NCBI RefSeq assembly: GCF_003590095.1
Contig: NC_039483.1
Span: 4,898,001 to 4,962,000, forward strand
Reading direction: 5' to 3'
DNA length: 64,000 nt
Source: Trichoplusia ni
Lineage: Eukaryota; Arthropoda; Insecta; Lepidoptera; Noctuidae
Part shown: in pieces, positions 33,932-45,010 of the stretch
Layout of the letters: every line of letters starts with the position of its first letter
Numbering within the stretch: position 1 is the stretch's first letter
Program-made: the position numbers and the translations under genes
Notes under the pieces: model-generated
What the model saw: the letters and a program-made list of their open reading frames with translations, nothing else
Told to the model about the DNA's origin: nothing
The model's database searches: none

Positions 33932-35460
33932 GTAAATCTAATTTGTAAACACGTTATTGGATTGAGAATGATAATTTTATTTTCCTGTTAAGTGGTTTTT
34001 TTTCGTCTATTTTAATGAACAATTAGTATATTTAATTCTGTTTCGGAATTCGGTATTTTTTTAAGTACTTCTGAACGTTCTAAAATTGCGGTATTGGTTT
34101 TTAAGTGTCATAAATTATAAGACAATACATAATAAAAACTTAATTTTATAAATATATACTGAATGGTGAAATTAATAAATGGCCTAACAAACATGTACTT
34201 AGTTAATTATCTGCCATTTGTTCTCAATATTACGCAGGCGTTAACATGATTTGCAAGCTCAACGGGTTGAATTTTAATGATTGACGCGTCTAATTATGTG
34301 CTAATACTAGAACAATAACGTAATTATTTCTAACCCTTTGGCTGGAAATTAAATAGCATAGCTAATTTCCGATCGCTCGTCAAAGCCATCAATTTCGACA
34401 TTTTCATTAAGCTTGTGGTATAACAAAACGTTGATTAAATTAAACAATCAACGCGTTATTGTTTCAGAATGAATTAATATCGATTTTCCTTTATAGCTAT
34501 TACAAAAAATGACATGTTTCTATTAAACTTGTCTGTTTTGAGATGAATCGTTTGTCTCTTTCAGAAAAAGTAAATAAATGATAATAATTGTAGATGTGAC
34601 GCACAAATACAACTCAATTTGCCGTGTTTCACTGCTATATATAACGTTTTTACAAAACACAAGGGTACATCAATAGGTAGACTGGAATTATAACTGGATG
34701 CTCATATTGAAACCTGGCCTGAAAAAGCAACAGACCGTACATTATGATAACATGGTGGGGAGGAATTTGCCTCATAATACCTGAAGCAAAATAAAAAAGA
34801 TAACACTAAATATACTAATCATTATGATATCTACAGAATTATAATGAGAGGATTAAAAATAGGCCAATTTATTAATTTGTCTTCTATTCTCTGGCTTCTA
34901 ATAACTCTTTTTATCGAAAACAAAGTTAACCATATTTAAAATACGTTTACTGAGCGTTCTGAACTACATATTTATTTGTTAAAACTTTCATGTACATAGG
35001 TACATAAGACGGAACCGCGAGGCATTATCTACCAGTCAACCTTATAGTCTTTATAACTATTCACGACTTATGGAAAACAAATGTATATAATTATTACGAT
35101 GCCTGCATAAAGCTCAATTACAGTTCTAGAGAAAAAAAAATGAAATTCCAACGTACAGTATTATTTTAATAGAGGCAGTTTTAGTTCGTAGAAAAGCCTT
35201 GCGATACTTCCAATAGTACATTTAGTCGTACATTACTGGCTGTAATCAATTTTAATCTAACAACGAGTAAATTGGTTTCGCTTGGTTAAAAGTAGTTAAG
35301 TACTGAAATGCATTGTTCTGTAAAACCATTAGTTTTCATGTAAATGTAGATTTGATATACAGATAGAATACTATGGAAATGTCTATGATACAAAGTTAGC
35401 AATGTGTAGGTATACAGTGCATACCATACCTATTAATAATAGTGAATGACTTATTTTATA
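33932..35460. other. Nothing recognised; possible first-intron sequence
   Basis: AT-rich with no open frame over 60 codons. If the preceding donor is real this is intron. Confidence 0.4.
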
Positions 35461-35654
35461 CTAGCTTTTCGATGTCGGTTATATCGCGTTTGCAAGAGAT
35501 CTCTTCAAAAGTCCGGGATAAAAACTATCCTATGTTCTTTCTCAAGGTCAACTCTATCTTTTTACCAAATTCCATTAAAATCAGTTCAGTGGTTCAGACG
35601 TGAAAGCGTAACAGACAGACAGAGTTACTTTCGCATTTATAATATTATTAGGGA
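35461..35654 (-). mobile_element. Helitron-like element, family 2
   Basis: The minus strand begins TCCCTAATAATATTATAAAT and GCGAAAGTAACTCTGTCTGT, continues through the conserved ACCACTGAAC..TTTTAATGG region and ends at CTAG (35461-35464), flanked by A and T. The terminal GC hairpin is degraded. It aligns with 54,604-54,819. Confidence 0.7.
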
Positions 35655-36484
35655 TAGATTGTAGACAATTCAAAGAACTTTATGTAGAATTATAATAACA
35701 GGAGATAATATTTGAATTTGGTATTGAATGTTGGGTTATGCGTTCCAAGGTTTTTGTGTTTGGCTTGTGTCAAACAAATCGTTTAAAAAGTGATTCGTTT
35801 TTGCTTAAAACTGATAATCGTATGTAACAGTTGCATTTTAGCTGTTCATTTTATGCCTTATAAGGTATTTTCTAGTCGCGATCTCTTAAAAAAACTTCGT
35901 ACAAAAATATGAAACGGCTCTTTCTTAAAAAAAACACTCCCTGTAAGGTGTTGCGCAATTATTTGTTAAAAAATTACACTTACATCGTTTTGTATATTTT
36001 GTTGGAAACATTTTTCTGTATTTGATACAATAGCTCAATATGTAAGTTATCATACCAACAGACTTTTAATATTAAAACAAAGGGATAAAAAGAAGTAAAC
36101 CTTACAAGTTTACTGAACTCCTAATAAAGGATAAATTGAGAGATTTTGTTATTTTTCTTCGAATCGAGTATCTTTTCTTAAGTTAGAGAAGGAATTTTAA
36201 TAAATCCTTGTTTTGTTACAGGCATCATGTGCCGTTTCCTAATAGGGAATTAAAATACAAAGTATAACAAAATTTAATATTCTTTTTCACACCACATAAT
36301 TATAGGTTAGGCAGAGAAAAATAGTTACATGATGCCACAATTGAAGATAGAGAAGATAGAGAAGTGTGTATTTAGGTGCAATGCATAAAGAAATAAAAAA
36401 AATGACTTCAAACAGAAAGAGCAACATTTGTGCAGATTTTCAAGCGTTAAGGTGCACATTTTATGCATTAGCAAATAATAATAA
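35655..36484. other. Nothing recognised
   Basis: AT-rich; the minus frame at 36,325-36,696 is a shadow of the following element. Confidence 0.5.
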
Positions 36485-36772
36485 TCTATACTAATATATA
36501 AAGCTGAAGAGTTTGTTTGTTTGATTGATTGTTTGAACGCGCTAATCTCAGGAACTCCTAGTCCAAATTGAAAAAATCTTTTTGTGTTGAATAGACCATT
36601 TATTGAGAAAGGCTTTAGGATATAAACCATCACGCTGCGACTAATAGGAGCGAAGATACAATGGAAAATGTGGCAAAAACGGGGAAAAATATTCAACTTC
36701 GAGGGCTTCCATTCAAAAATTCCTAACTTATATCTTACAAACCACGAGGACGACGTCGCGGGTAACAGCTAG
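36485..36772 (+). mobile_element. Helitron-like element, family 1, full-length
   Basis: Starts A|TCTATACTAATATATAAAGC, carries GTTTGTTTG repeats and GAACGCGCTAATCTCAGGAA, then TGCGACTAATAGGAGCGAAG, and ends with the hairpin GGACGACGTCGCGGG and CTAG|T. TC and CTAG termini, a 3' subterminal hairpin, no terminal inverted repeats and an A/T flank are the marks of Helitrons. It has no coding capacity. Compared with other copies it has an extra 'TTCGAGGGCTTCCATTC' segment near its 3' end. Confidence 0.8.
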
Positions 36773-37046
36773 TAATAAATAATCGTAGCAAACGGTATTT
36801 TTGATGATAAACACATGATGAACACGGCATACATATATTTATCACTAAAGCATAATATTTTTTAAGGTCCCGAATAAAAGGGTAAAAAGGGAACCGAACA
36901 GTTCCGAATGAAAACATTAAAAAACTGAAAGGTTTCAATAAAGTTCCGTAATGAGCTGACTCGACAGTATTTGAAACTATGTATTTGCGTAATCCTGATC
37001 AATATACCTATGAATATAAAATAACATAGCATATCTATGCAATAAA
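36773..37046. other. Nothing firmly recognised
   Basis: AGGTCCCGAATAAAAGGG...GGAACCG at 36,864-36,900 is probably a scrap of repeat family G. Confidence 0.4.
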
Positions 37047-37812
37047 AAACCGGCCAAGTGCGAGTCGGACTCGCGCACCGAGGGTTCCGTACAAACCTGC
37101 AAGGTTTACAAAGTTCGTTCATTACGACAATCGAGTCATATAAATATATATGACTCGATTGTAAAACGTTGCTGCATGCCAAATTTCAAGATTCTAGGTC
37201 GACTGGAAGTACCCTTTAGGTTTTGATTCCCTTGCAAGTACTCGCGCGTTTCAAAATATGCAGCTTAAATTGCTGTTTCTTTTGATTGCGTTGACATAGA
37301 AGTTTGATTTTGTTACAGCTTAAAGGTATTATAGACCTGAGTATTTGGTATGAATTTCAATTTAATACCTCTACGCGTTTATGAGGAAATAGGTAGTAAG
37401 TTTAAAATTATTAAAAAAAAAATATTATGTGATGTAACTAAAAATTTATGGTTTTTGTAATTTTTCCTTTATCTATGGTATAAGACGTTGCTTCGTACCA
37501 AATTTCAAGATTCTGAGTTCACGGGAAGCACCCTGTAGGTTTTGATTCCCTTGCAAGTGTCGAAAATTTGCGGCATAAACGGCTGTATCTTTTGATTGCG
37601 TTGCCTTAGAAGTTTGATTTTTTCACAGCTTCAAGGGACAGTAGACCTGAGTAATTGATATAAATTTCAGCTTCATACCTCCACGCGTTCCCGAGAAAAA
37701 GGGTCTTGACAGACGGACGGACGGACGGACGGACAGACGGACGGACAGACGGACAACAAAGTGATCCTATAAGGGTTCCGTTTTTTCCTTTTGAGGTACG
37801 GAACCCTAAAAA
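37047..37812 (+). repeat. Repeat family G, long copy with internal duplication
   Basis: Begins CCGGCCAAGTGCGAGTCGG and ACTCGCGCACCG, a block familiar from dispersed lepidopteran repeats. AGGGTTCCGTAC (37,081-37,092) and its exact complement GTACGGAACCCT (37,796-37,807) bracket the interior. Two diverged direct copies of a roughly 220-base module lie inside (37,167-37,390 and 37,486-37,700; shared text GGTTTTGATTCCCTTGCAAG and CTTTTGATTGCGTTG). No ORF. It could be a non-autonomous DNA transposon, but the class is not settled. Confidence 0.7.
37713..37756. repeat. Tetranucleotide repeat (GGAC)n with GACA variants
   Basis: GACGGACGGACGGACGGAC followed by interrupted CAGACGGACGG units, inside repeat family G. 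Such tracts are part of the family elsewhere. Confidence 0.85.
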
Positions 37813-37910
37813 GCAAATAAGTTTTAATATACGTTAGTTCTAGGTATTTATTTTAAGTGTTTATTAATAGATAAGTTTGTAGTTAAAGTTTTATAGAATG
37901 TATTAGGTAA

Positions 37911-38094
37911 CTGTTGCCAGCGGCACCGTCCGGTACAAAACATACAAGAAAATGAAATTTTGACTAAATTATTTTATGTGTCCGTACACAACATCCGTAT
38001 TCGTTCAGTGGTTTTTGCGTGAAAGAGTAACAAACATCCGAACATACTTGGAAACTTTTATAAGCGTTTATAATATTAGTAGGATAGACTTAAG
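37911..38094 (-). mobile_element. Helitron-like element, end mutated
   Basis: The minus strand begins TCCTACTAATATTATAAACG and ends in a changed GCTGGCAACAG where CTAG has been lost. CGTGAAAGAGTAACAAACAT and CAGTGGTTTTTGCG tie it to other copies. Confidence 0.6.
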
Positions 38095-38103
38095 TATATA
38101 AGA

Positions 38104-38230
38104 CGATATGGCTGTAAAGGGTGTTTTTTTGTGAGAAGACGTCAAATAGAAATGTAAGGAAGAAGAAGACATGTTGTGCCGACCCCAAATAAAGTAATTT
38201 TGATACCGGCAGGGGAATGATGATGATGAG
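38104..38230 (+). mobile_element. LINE 3' end fragment
   Basis: ATATGGCTGTAAAGGGTG, AAGAAGAAGACATGTTGTGC, CGACCCCAAATAAAG and GCAGGGGAATGATGATGATG match 12,081-12,208 in order. Non-coding tail of an unassigned LINE. Confidence 0.65.
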
Positions 38231-39936
38231 TCAAGTATATAGAAATTGTGAGAATTAAAGTTAAATTAGAAGCAAGAAAATCTAGTACACTGATTCGTAT
38301 ATGAAAAAGAGAAAATTATTTTTAGTTCTTATACATATTTATATGAACTAAGCCTCTATCAGTCGATCATAGCATGATGTTGAGATCACAAGAAGTAAGT
38401 GCACTGCCAACGTTTGATGTAAGTTCCATTGAACACACAGTATACACAACTTAGCCAGATGGTGTGAGAAAGTGTTTATTAAGAACAGTGTTATACTCAA
38501 ACAAAAATAAATAAAAAAAAACGATGTAATAATCATAATTATGTGAAAACCATCTCATCCAATTAAGAATCAGGTTTCATTTCAATTACAAGTAATATTA
38601 ACCACGTATGAGCTCTTCAAGCACGAGCTATCATTGTGTGAGCGAGAAAGACTTATGCCATATGTAGAGAATTGTCTCACTTCCACAATTTCAACACTCG
38701 TAGGTGTGAATCTAATGGTAAAGGCAGGAACGCACAGCATAAGCACTTCAATTTGTTGGAGCCCACTTATATTGCGCTACATTTATACATCTCACTTTAA
38801 TCCGGTAACGTGGTTTGTGCAAGTAAACATTTTAATATCTGTGGCAGATCTGTATAATTGGGTTTATATTTATTTTTATGGTTAGTTAAAAGTGGTGACA
38901 TTTTTATGTGAGTTATCTCACATTGTATTTGCATATTCATTTGTTTTGTTATGAATAGTGACAATGTTTTAGTTTATAAATTGTCTACAATATTAGCCAT
39001 TTATGTGGGAGAAATGAAGGATATTGTGACGTAACAAAAGAAAATATTTTTCTTCTTCGACTTCAGTTTTTTTTTGTAAATTTGAATGTAAATGATTTTT
39101 TCCTGTGAAAATAAAAGAATTTAGATTGAAACTACATCGACAAATATTGTTTTTGATACAAATTTTGTTGCTTTGTTTCAATATTTGCGAGAATAGCGTC
39201 GATTTCAGGTGTAGTTCCGATGGTAACTTTTCAGCTCCATCATCAAACCAACTTTACATACAACTCCATCCGTTGTTTCAATATGTGTGTAAAATTTGAA
39301 TAGCAGACTAGGTAATCTAAAACTTATTAAGATTTCAGTCCTAGTTCGGTAGTTAGAAAATAAATCAGCACCTATTCCAGCACGATTTGTGCTGAAAATC
39401 GGCTTTTGTCTCAAACTTACAATTGCACAAAAAAAAGGAATTAATCAATTATTAAATTCTCCGACTCTTCAATTTTATATTTGAAAACAGGCAAAATTGA
39501 ACCTTATCATCACACGCAAGGTCACATTCCGATGTAGCCGTTTTCGTCTTTCTGAATAATCTGTCATAGTTTTTAAATTGGTATATTTAATACTAGGTAG
39601 ACAAACATTCTTAAAGTCTCTACCTATATTTCTATCTTATTCTTATCACTCTATTAAAACCTTACTCATGGAAACGAAAAATAATATTTTGGCAATAGTT
39701 AAAAAAATAATGAAGATATTTGCGTTTCATCGTAAACCGAAAGTTCAGGGCCTTCTATTGTGATGGCCACAATAGAAATCTGTAATGCGGTGGAATGAGT
39801 AGACACTACTATAAGCTGCCGTCTGATTCACACGTTTAGACTCACTTTAAATTTCTGCTGACTCATAAACTTTGGTGGTTTTAATTGAATCGTAGACCAC
39901 AGTTCTGTACAAGGTAGGTTCATACTACATCGTCAT
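38231..39936. other. 1.7 kb without a supported gene
   Basis: The 83-codon + frame at 38,634-38,885 and overlapping frames at 38,993-39,414 on both strands have no recognisable domains or splice context. Confidence 0.45.
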
Positions 39937-40022
39937 CCTAACCTTTTCCCATCTATGTTGGGGTTGGCTTCCAAACCGGTTAGACTGGTAGCCGACCTCA
40001 ACATAGTTGGGAAAAGGCTAGG
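39937..40022. repeat. Inverted pair of 5S-SINE 3' ends (fold-back)
   Basis: A 37-base left arm (39,937-39,973, CCTAACCTTTTCCCATCTAT...) is the imperfect complement (32 of 37 by eye) of the right arm (39,986-40,022, ...ACATAGTTGGGAAAAGGCTAGG). The centre contains AACCGGTT. Both arms are the 3' end of the 5S-derived SINE; a minus-oriented copy follows directly. Confidence 0.75.
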
Positions 40023-40029
40023 CCAATGA

Positions 40030-40370
40030 TGAATGATGTTGGGGTTGACTTCCAGTCTAGCTGGATTCAGCTAAGTACCAGTGTTTCATAAGAAGCGACT
40101 GCCTATCTGACCTCTTCAACCAAGTTACCTGGGCAACACGATACCCCTTATTTAGACTGATTGTCAGACTTTCTAGCTTTTGGCTACCTGTAACGACTGC
40201 CAAAGATGTTTGAATAACAGCCAGGACCCACAATTTAACTTGCCTTTCGAAACACGGAGGAACTCGTTATGACAAAACGGTAACCCATCCGCGTACTGAC
40301 CGTGTCAAGCGAAGCTTAACCTCTGATCGGTCAACTTGTGCAGTTATAGTGAGCTCCTCAGGTATATACT
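40030..40370 (-). mobile_element. 5S-rRNA-derived SINE, near full-length
   Basis: The + strand carries, in reverse, the ATGATG tail, GGGGTTGACTTCCAGTCTAG, AGCGACTGCCTATCTGACC, CAACCAAGTTACCTGGGCAA, the CAAAGATGTTTGAATAACAG body, then CCCATCCGCGTACTGACCG and CTCTGATCGGTCAAC. The last two are the complement of the 5S box C/intermediate region, slightly diverged. The copy shows the whole family structure: 5S head, unrelated body, LINE-like tail. Confidence 0.78.
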
Positions 40371-40429
40371 ACACATAACTTTAATTTTTTAATATTCTCG
40401 CACTGAACACTTTTTCCTTGTGCTGCGAA

Positions 40430-40510
40430 GGTTTTTATAAACATTCAAGTCGCACGCACAAAGACACCCAGACTCAAGGCATTTGTGGATCGTGCAAGAG
40501 TTCTTCATGC
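40430..40510 (-). mobile_element. SINE-B fragment
   Basis: CACGCACAAAGACACCCAGA and CATTTGTGGATCGTGCAAG match the SINE-B body; no head remains. Confidence 0.55.
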
Positions 40511-41160
40511 ATAGTCCTATGGGATTTCCGAACCACCTTTATTTGGCAGCAACTTCTGCTCGGCCCTTGCCATTGTTTCCTGTGCATTTAAATGTTAGTC
40601 AAACTGATTCTGCCGTCATATCATAGAATCGTTGAATCGAATAAAAGATTTGGTCTGCTATAGGTAGACTATACTTAGAATGGAAAACCAGTTAATAAAA
40701 ACCTTACAGACTTATAAGTAGTCTGTGCGGCCGGAGATCTTTAAATTTTCGAGATAGGACACCCGAAATAAAATAATGGAGTGCCTAATTATTCCTTATA
40801 AAGAGTTATGTTATTGGCTATACCTAATGAAAAATCACGTGGAACTATTATATTGCATTTGATCTCAAAAATATCGTTTGAATAGTTTTTCAAAACATAA
40901 ATGTATTTACATTTCTTCAAACACATTGTTCTTTGAATATTGTAATATTAGATTGATAGAGAGCTTAAATATATTTTTCTTTTATTCAATATCTAAAATG
41001 TTTATTTTTCTTTTTTACTTTAATTTTGTACGGTATCATGCCCTCGAGATATCTTTTTGATTTTGTAAAAATATATAAAACAATCAGAACCTATGTCAAC
41101 GACTTTCCCAGAGTAAATTGTTGTGATAAGCAGAGTGCCCGTCCTATAAATAATATAGAC
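40511..41160. other. Nothing recognised
   Basis: AT-rich; no supported gene. Confidence 0.5.
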
Positions 41161-41339
41161 TAAGTTTGTATGTATGGATGTTTGTTCCGCTTTCACGCAA
41201 AAACCACTGAAGGAATTTAGACGAAACTTGGTAAACAGATATTTTATAGCCTGGGTTAACACATAGTTTTTATCCGGGTTTTATGTTCCTTTGGGATCAT
41301 TTTTAACTTGCAGTGAGCGGATCCGTGGGCAAAAGCTAG
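41161..41339 (+). mobile_element. Helitron-like element, 5' end worn
   Basis: TATGGATGTTTGTTCCGC, TTTCACGCAAAAACCACTGA, ACGAAACTTGGTAAACAGAT and an end in GGGCAAAAGCTAG (CTAG 41,336-41,339) then T. Closest to 16,962-17,132. Confidence 0.65.
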
Positions 41340-42044
41340 TACACTTCAGAAGAATTGATAGGACTATGTATAATTTTATTATAATGCAGAGATTAGACAA
41401 GTTTCAAAAGAATAGACATTCCACTTCGATAAGTGGCACTGATTTGTCAGTTCAATGTATTTGACCGATTTGTCGAAGTTATCCCTCGGAGAAAAGTAAA
41501 TTATCTCTAAGTCCAGAACTGTAGTTTTATGCCTATCCCTTGCTGGGCATAGCCCTGTTCTTTGGACATACACCGCATAAAGCCTACGGCTACAACCAAC
41601 TTTTATAAACCCGAAAACAATTTTTTGTCAATCTCCGTTTATGTAAAATTTATTAGGGGTTGATTGAAACCTCAAATATTTATACTTCCAATAAATATTG
41701 AGAGAAAGACCAATAAAAAGTAAAATAAAAAACATTTTATACTTTCGTAGTACTTCTTCAAGCAGGTTCTTAATTAAAACAAAAGAAAAACAACATAAGA
41801 TTATTTTTTTGCTATATTGAAATACTACCTGAACCCTGCGGCTTCATCTGCTTCCATCAGCTCCTGTTTAGCTTAATACTTAATGTAATTATTGAATTTT
41901 AGCATTTTTTTTTTGTTTGAAGAATGGCGTGAGCATACGAACACAGTAACTTACGACTTTCTTTAATATTTATTATGTGTTTTAACTTTACCGTTTTCAT
42001 CAAGTCAAAAATAATTTACGCTCATGACTTGTAGATGTTTAGGC
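41340..42044. other. Nothing recognised
   Basis: AT-rich; no supported gene. Confidence 0.5.
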
Positions 42045-42120
42045 TTGCCTGGATTTAACTATTGCGAATTGAACCAACAACCTCTGACTTGGTAGTTCAA
42101 CGGTCATTTCACAGATGTTT
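42045..42120 (-). mobile_element. Possible tRNA-derived SINE fragment
   Basis: CTGGATTTAACTATTGCGAAT, TTGAACCAACAACCTCTGAC and TTGGTAGTTCAACGGTCAT read like a worn complement of a SINE tRNA-like head with a B-box trace. Too diverged to place in a family. Confidence 0.3.
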
Positions 42121-43295
42121 TATTGCCTCAAATTATCACGTTAAATTAAATAATACCTGTATCGATAAAGTTTATTTATCATTCAAGTTAAAGCGACAGC
42201 TCATCGTTTTCCAAAGCTTCACACCTCTATTTACAGTTTGTAATAAATTCGTTATTAATCGAAAAACTTTAAGCCGTTGTTAAATGGCGTTCGTTCGATA
42301 CACCGATGAATGATTTTTTATTCAAAGGTTAAATAATAATACGATTTGTCAGCTATTTTGACATGGCAATTGAAATTTGTATTTTTGATTTTTAACTTAC
42401 AACATTTAAATCGTCATAACATCGTGTACGGTAAAAATTTAATGCAAATTAATAATTATAAAAAAAGAATGTATCAAAAACTAGTAATAACTATAAGCTT
42501 CTACAATTATGTTGCTTTAATTTTATTATCTGAAGCAAATAAAATGTAAAAATGTTTTTTAGTTTGTAGTTTGCCTTAACACTTTTTTATTTTACGAGAA
42601 CCTAAAACTTAAACTTAATCTCTCAAGGCTTTAATTAATAAATTCTTTTCTCAATCACTGTAAGGTTTGACATTCCCGTCCAAAGTCTAAAAACCATTCC
42701 ATCTCCGAAATTGGACCTCAAAGTAAAAAAAGGCAAGAATAATAATGACAAGGCTTAATAAAATCCTACCAAAAGATTAACAAGGATTAATTCCAAAATG
42801 TATTAAAATAAATGACAAAAGGCTGTAATTTTAGCGAAATTCCTCTTTTATTGAAACCTTCATTGTCTGCTAAATTAGGTTGTGTTATTAATTATGCTTT
42901 ATGTTATGAACACGCATTAAAATGGCTTGATTCTTATACAAATACTAATTTTCTTTGTTAAAGTAGGATGATTGTTGTCTAAAAATAAATCGTTCAGGAG
43001 GAATTTAGAATGAATAATTCGAATTGAATATTTCTAAAAAATATGTTTATTAATAAATAATAAGCTAATTCCTGTAAGCGGAGATTTGGTATTAGCTGAC
43101 AATCTCACAGCCTTTTTTCTGTTATGATTATTTAGCTGTAAGTCTCCCGAGATTATACATAAATAAAATGTGTAAAAGGACTGGAAACGAAAGTCAGAGG
43201 ACGAGGGGTTCTGTCTCAACTTTGAGAGACCTATGTCCAGCATTAGACAACGATGGGCTGACACTCATAGAAAATAGAGAAAGTCTAACTTCTAC
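42121..43295. other. Nothing recognised
   Basis: AT-rich with unsupported short frames. Confidence 0.5.
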
Positions 43296-43440
43296 TGTAC
43301 GCATAACCGAGTGGCTTAGGTCACCACGCCATACCCAGTAGACGCGACGTTGGAACGTACGACTTATCTCTGTGAACGATACCTCAGACAAGAGTTGTTT
43401 TTTTTTTGTGATTTACAAATACGTATAAATCTGGGTGTCC
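43296..43440 (+). mobile_element. SINE-B, + orientation, internally shortened
   Basis: TACGCATAACCGAGTGGCTT is the A-box part of the head and AGGTCACCACGCCATACCC follows. The B-box region reads GACGTTGGAACGTACG and is destroyed, and TAAATCTGGGTGTCCTG is the start of the body. It contains an unsupported minus frame at 43,194-43,391. Confidence 0.6.
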
Positions 43441-43561
43441 TGTTGAATTGATGTTTTAAAAACCAAGTTTACCAAAATTTTATGCGTATTTTTCATTATA
43501 TTACATCTTTAAAAGGTTACTAAGATTACTAAGACTTATTAATAACACAAGTAGATGAAAT

Positions 43562-43660
43562 GTATGGTAGGGGGGGGGGGGCTAGTAACATCACTTGATA
43601 GCAAAAAACGTACCGGTAAGTGAGGTTACGCAAGATTTTATTTCACCCTTCATTTTTTTG
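43562..43660 (+). repeat. Dispersed repeat with poly-G run
   Basis: GTAGGGGGGGGGGGGCTAG (G12 run), AACATCACTT, AAAAAACGTACCGGTAAGTG and GCAAGATTTTATTTCACCC match 836-925. The CRE seen there is changed to TGAGGTTACG here. Confidence 0.5.
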
Positions 43661-43930
43661 TTTACGAGTTAAAAAAAACGTCTCCAACTTATTTGTGAAT
43701 CTTTCTGGCGGACTAAATATTTTTTTATCAAATACAGTCTTGTAAAGTGCGTACTTCTTTTAGAAAAGCTTTGCAGCCAAAACAGATCCTGTAAATTCTA
43801 GGTTTAACTGCTAAGTAAACCGTTATGTTTGGTTAGCGTAGAACTCGAAACGGGACGGTTAGCCACGAAAGCCGATAAATAAACGCAGACATACGAACTG
43901 CCGAAACGTGTTAAACCATTTATAATTGTA

Positions 43931-44215
43931 CTAGCTAACCCAGCAGACGATGTTTTGCCTAATAAACTATTTCTAGTCGTATGTATTTTTAATGAAACAT
44001 TATAAAAAAATAAAAACAAAAAATTTCGTCCGAAAAATAAAATATTTTTTTTTAGTGTGAGCAATCCTTATCACTTAGAGGTATGAAAAATAAATGTTAG
44101 CCGATTCTCAGACCTACTGAATACGCATATAAAATTTGGTAAAAATCGGTTAAGCGGTTTCGGAGGAGTACGGTAACTAACATCGTGACACGGGAATTTT
44201 ATATATTAGAAGAAG
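43931..44215 (-). repeat. Dispersed element starting CTAGCTAACCCAGCAGACG
   Basis: Conserved blocks AGCCGATTCTCAGACCTACT, AAAATTTGGTAAAAATCGGT and TTAAGCGGTTTCGGAGGAGT are familiar lepidopteran dispersed-repeat text, ending in TTTTATATATTAGAAGAAG. A worn relative is at 19,015-19,200. It may be a LINE 3' UTR. The 86-codon minus frame inside is unsupported. Confidence 0.6.
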
Positions 44216-44324
44216 ATTGGTGTTTAGCAATTTCTCTGTTGAAATGATTCTGGTGTTAAAGCTTGGTATACTCTTAATACTGAGTTATTGTTTTTACTTT
44301 CTCATATAAATACGCAAACAATAA
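44216..44324. other. Nothing recognised
   Basis: Short unassigned spacer. Confidence 0.4.
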
Positions 44325-44420
44325 TGTGTTCAACGAATGCTTGTCCTGAGTCTAGATGTCATTGTGTATGTTATGCGAACATTGGTGAAACCTCACGACA
44401 CAAGAATTCAATTATATAGA
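44325..44420 (+). mobile_element. SINE-B body fragment
   Basis: ACGAATGCTTGTCCTGAGTC, then GTGAAACCTCACGACACAAG and AATTCAATTATA match the complement of the 32.1-kb copy's 3' half in + orientation. Confidence 0.6.
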
Positions 44421-44828
44421 GCGGCAGATGTAACTCCAAAAAACTTATAGTATTCAAACACTTTAAGGTCGTACTAAAGAAAGCTTAATACATTAAATGA
44501 CGTCATTCAATGTTTGCCCTATCGCCTGATACCATCTACGTGTTTCATTTTATTTCATTTGCGGTCACGATACTATTCACCCCTTTCATTTGTCAAACCC
44601 GCATAAATAATAACGGAACGCAAAGGAAGTTTAATCTTCGTAATCAAGTTTCTCTGGTTTAAATATTTTAACTAAGTTTGTAGCTTCGGATTTCTATTTT
44701 AGTATTGTATGGCATTTAAAAAATAGGTTATGGGTAGTAGAGGGTCCAGGGGTCCAGTAAAATTCGTGGAAAACTTATGAGAAAAAAAATCATAGTCGTT
44801 GCGTATGCGTAGATTTGTTGTTGCTTTC
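44421..44828. other. Nothing recognised
   Basis: Contains one palindromic CRE TGACGTCA at 44,498-44,505. Confidence 0.45.
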
Positions 44829-45010
44829 TAGAGTTCCGTACATAAATGGTAAAAACGGAACCCTATTAGTAAAGCACCACTGTTCGAACGGCTGTATGAG
44901 GCTGTATTTTGTTAAAAAAATTATAAATGATGAATTTCTTATGCCGCTATAACAAAAAATCGGGTTTAAGCAACGATTGTTAGGGTTGATTTTTTGGGTG
45001 ACAAATTTTT
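44829..45010 (-). repeat. Repeat family G fragment
   Basis: AGAGTTCCGTAC near 44,830, ACGGAACCCTATTAGTAAAG, ATGCCGCTATAACAAAAAAT and GGTTTAAGCAACGATTG are text of the family G variants. Partial and diverged. Confidence 0.45.
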
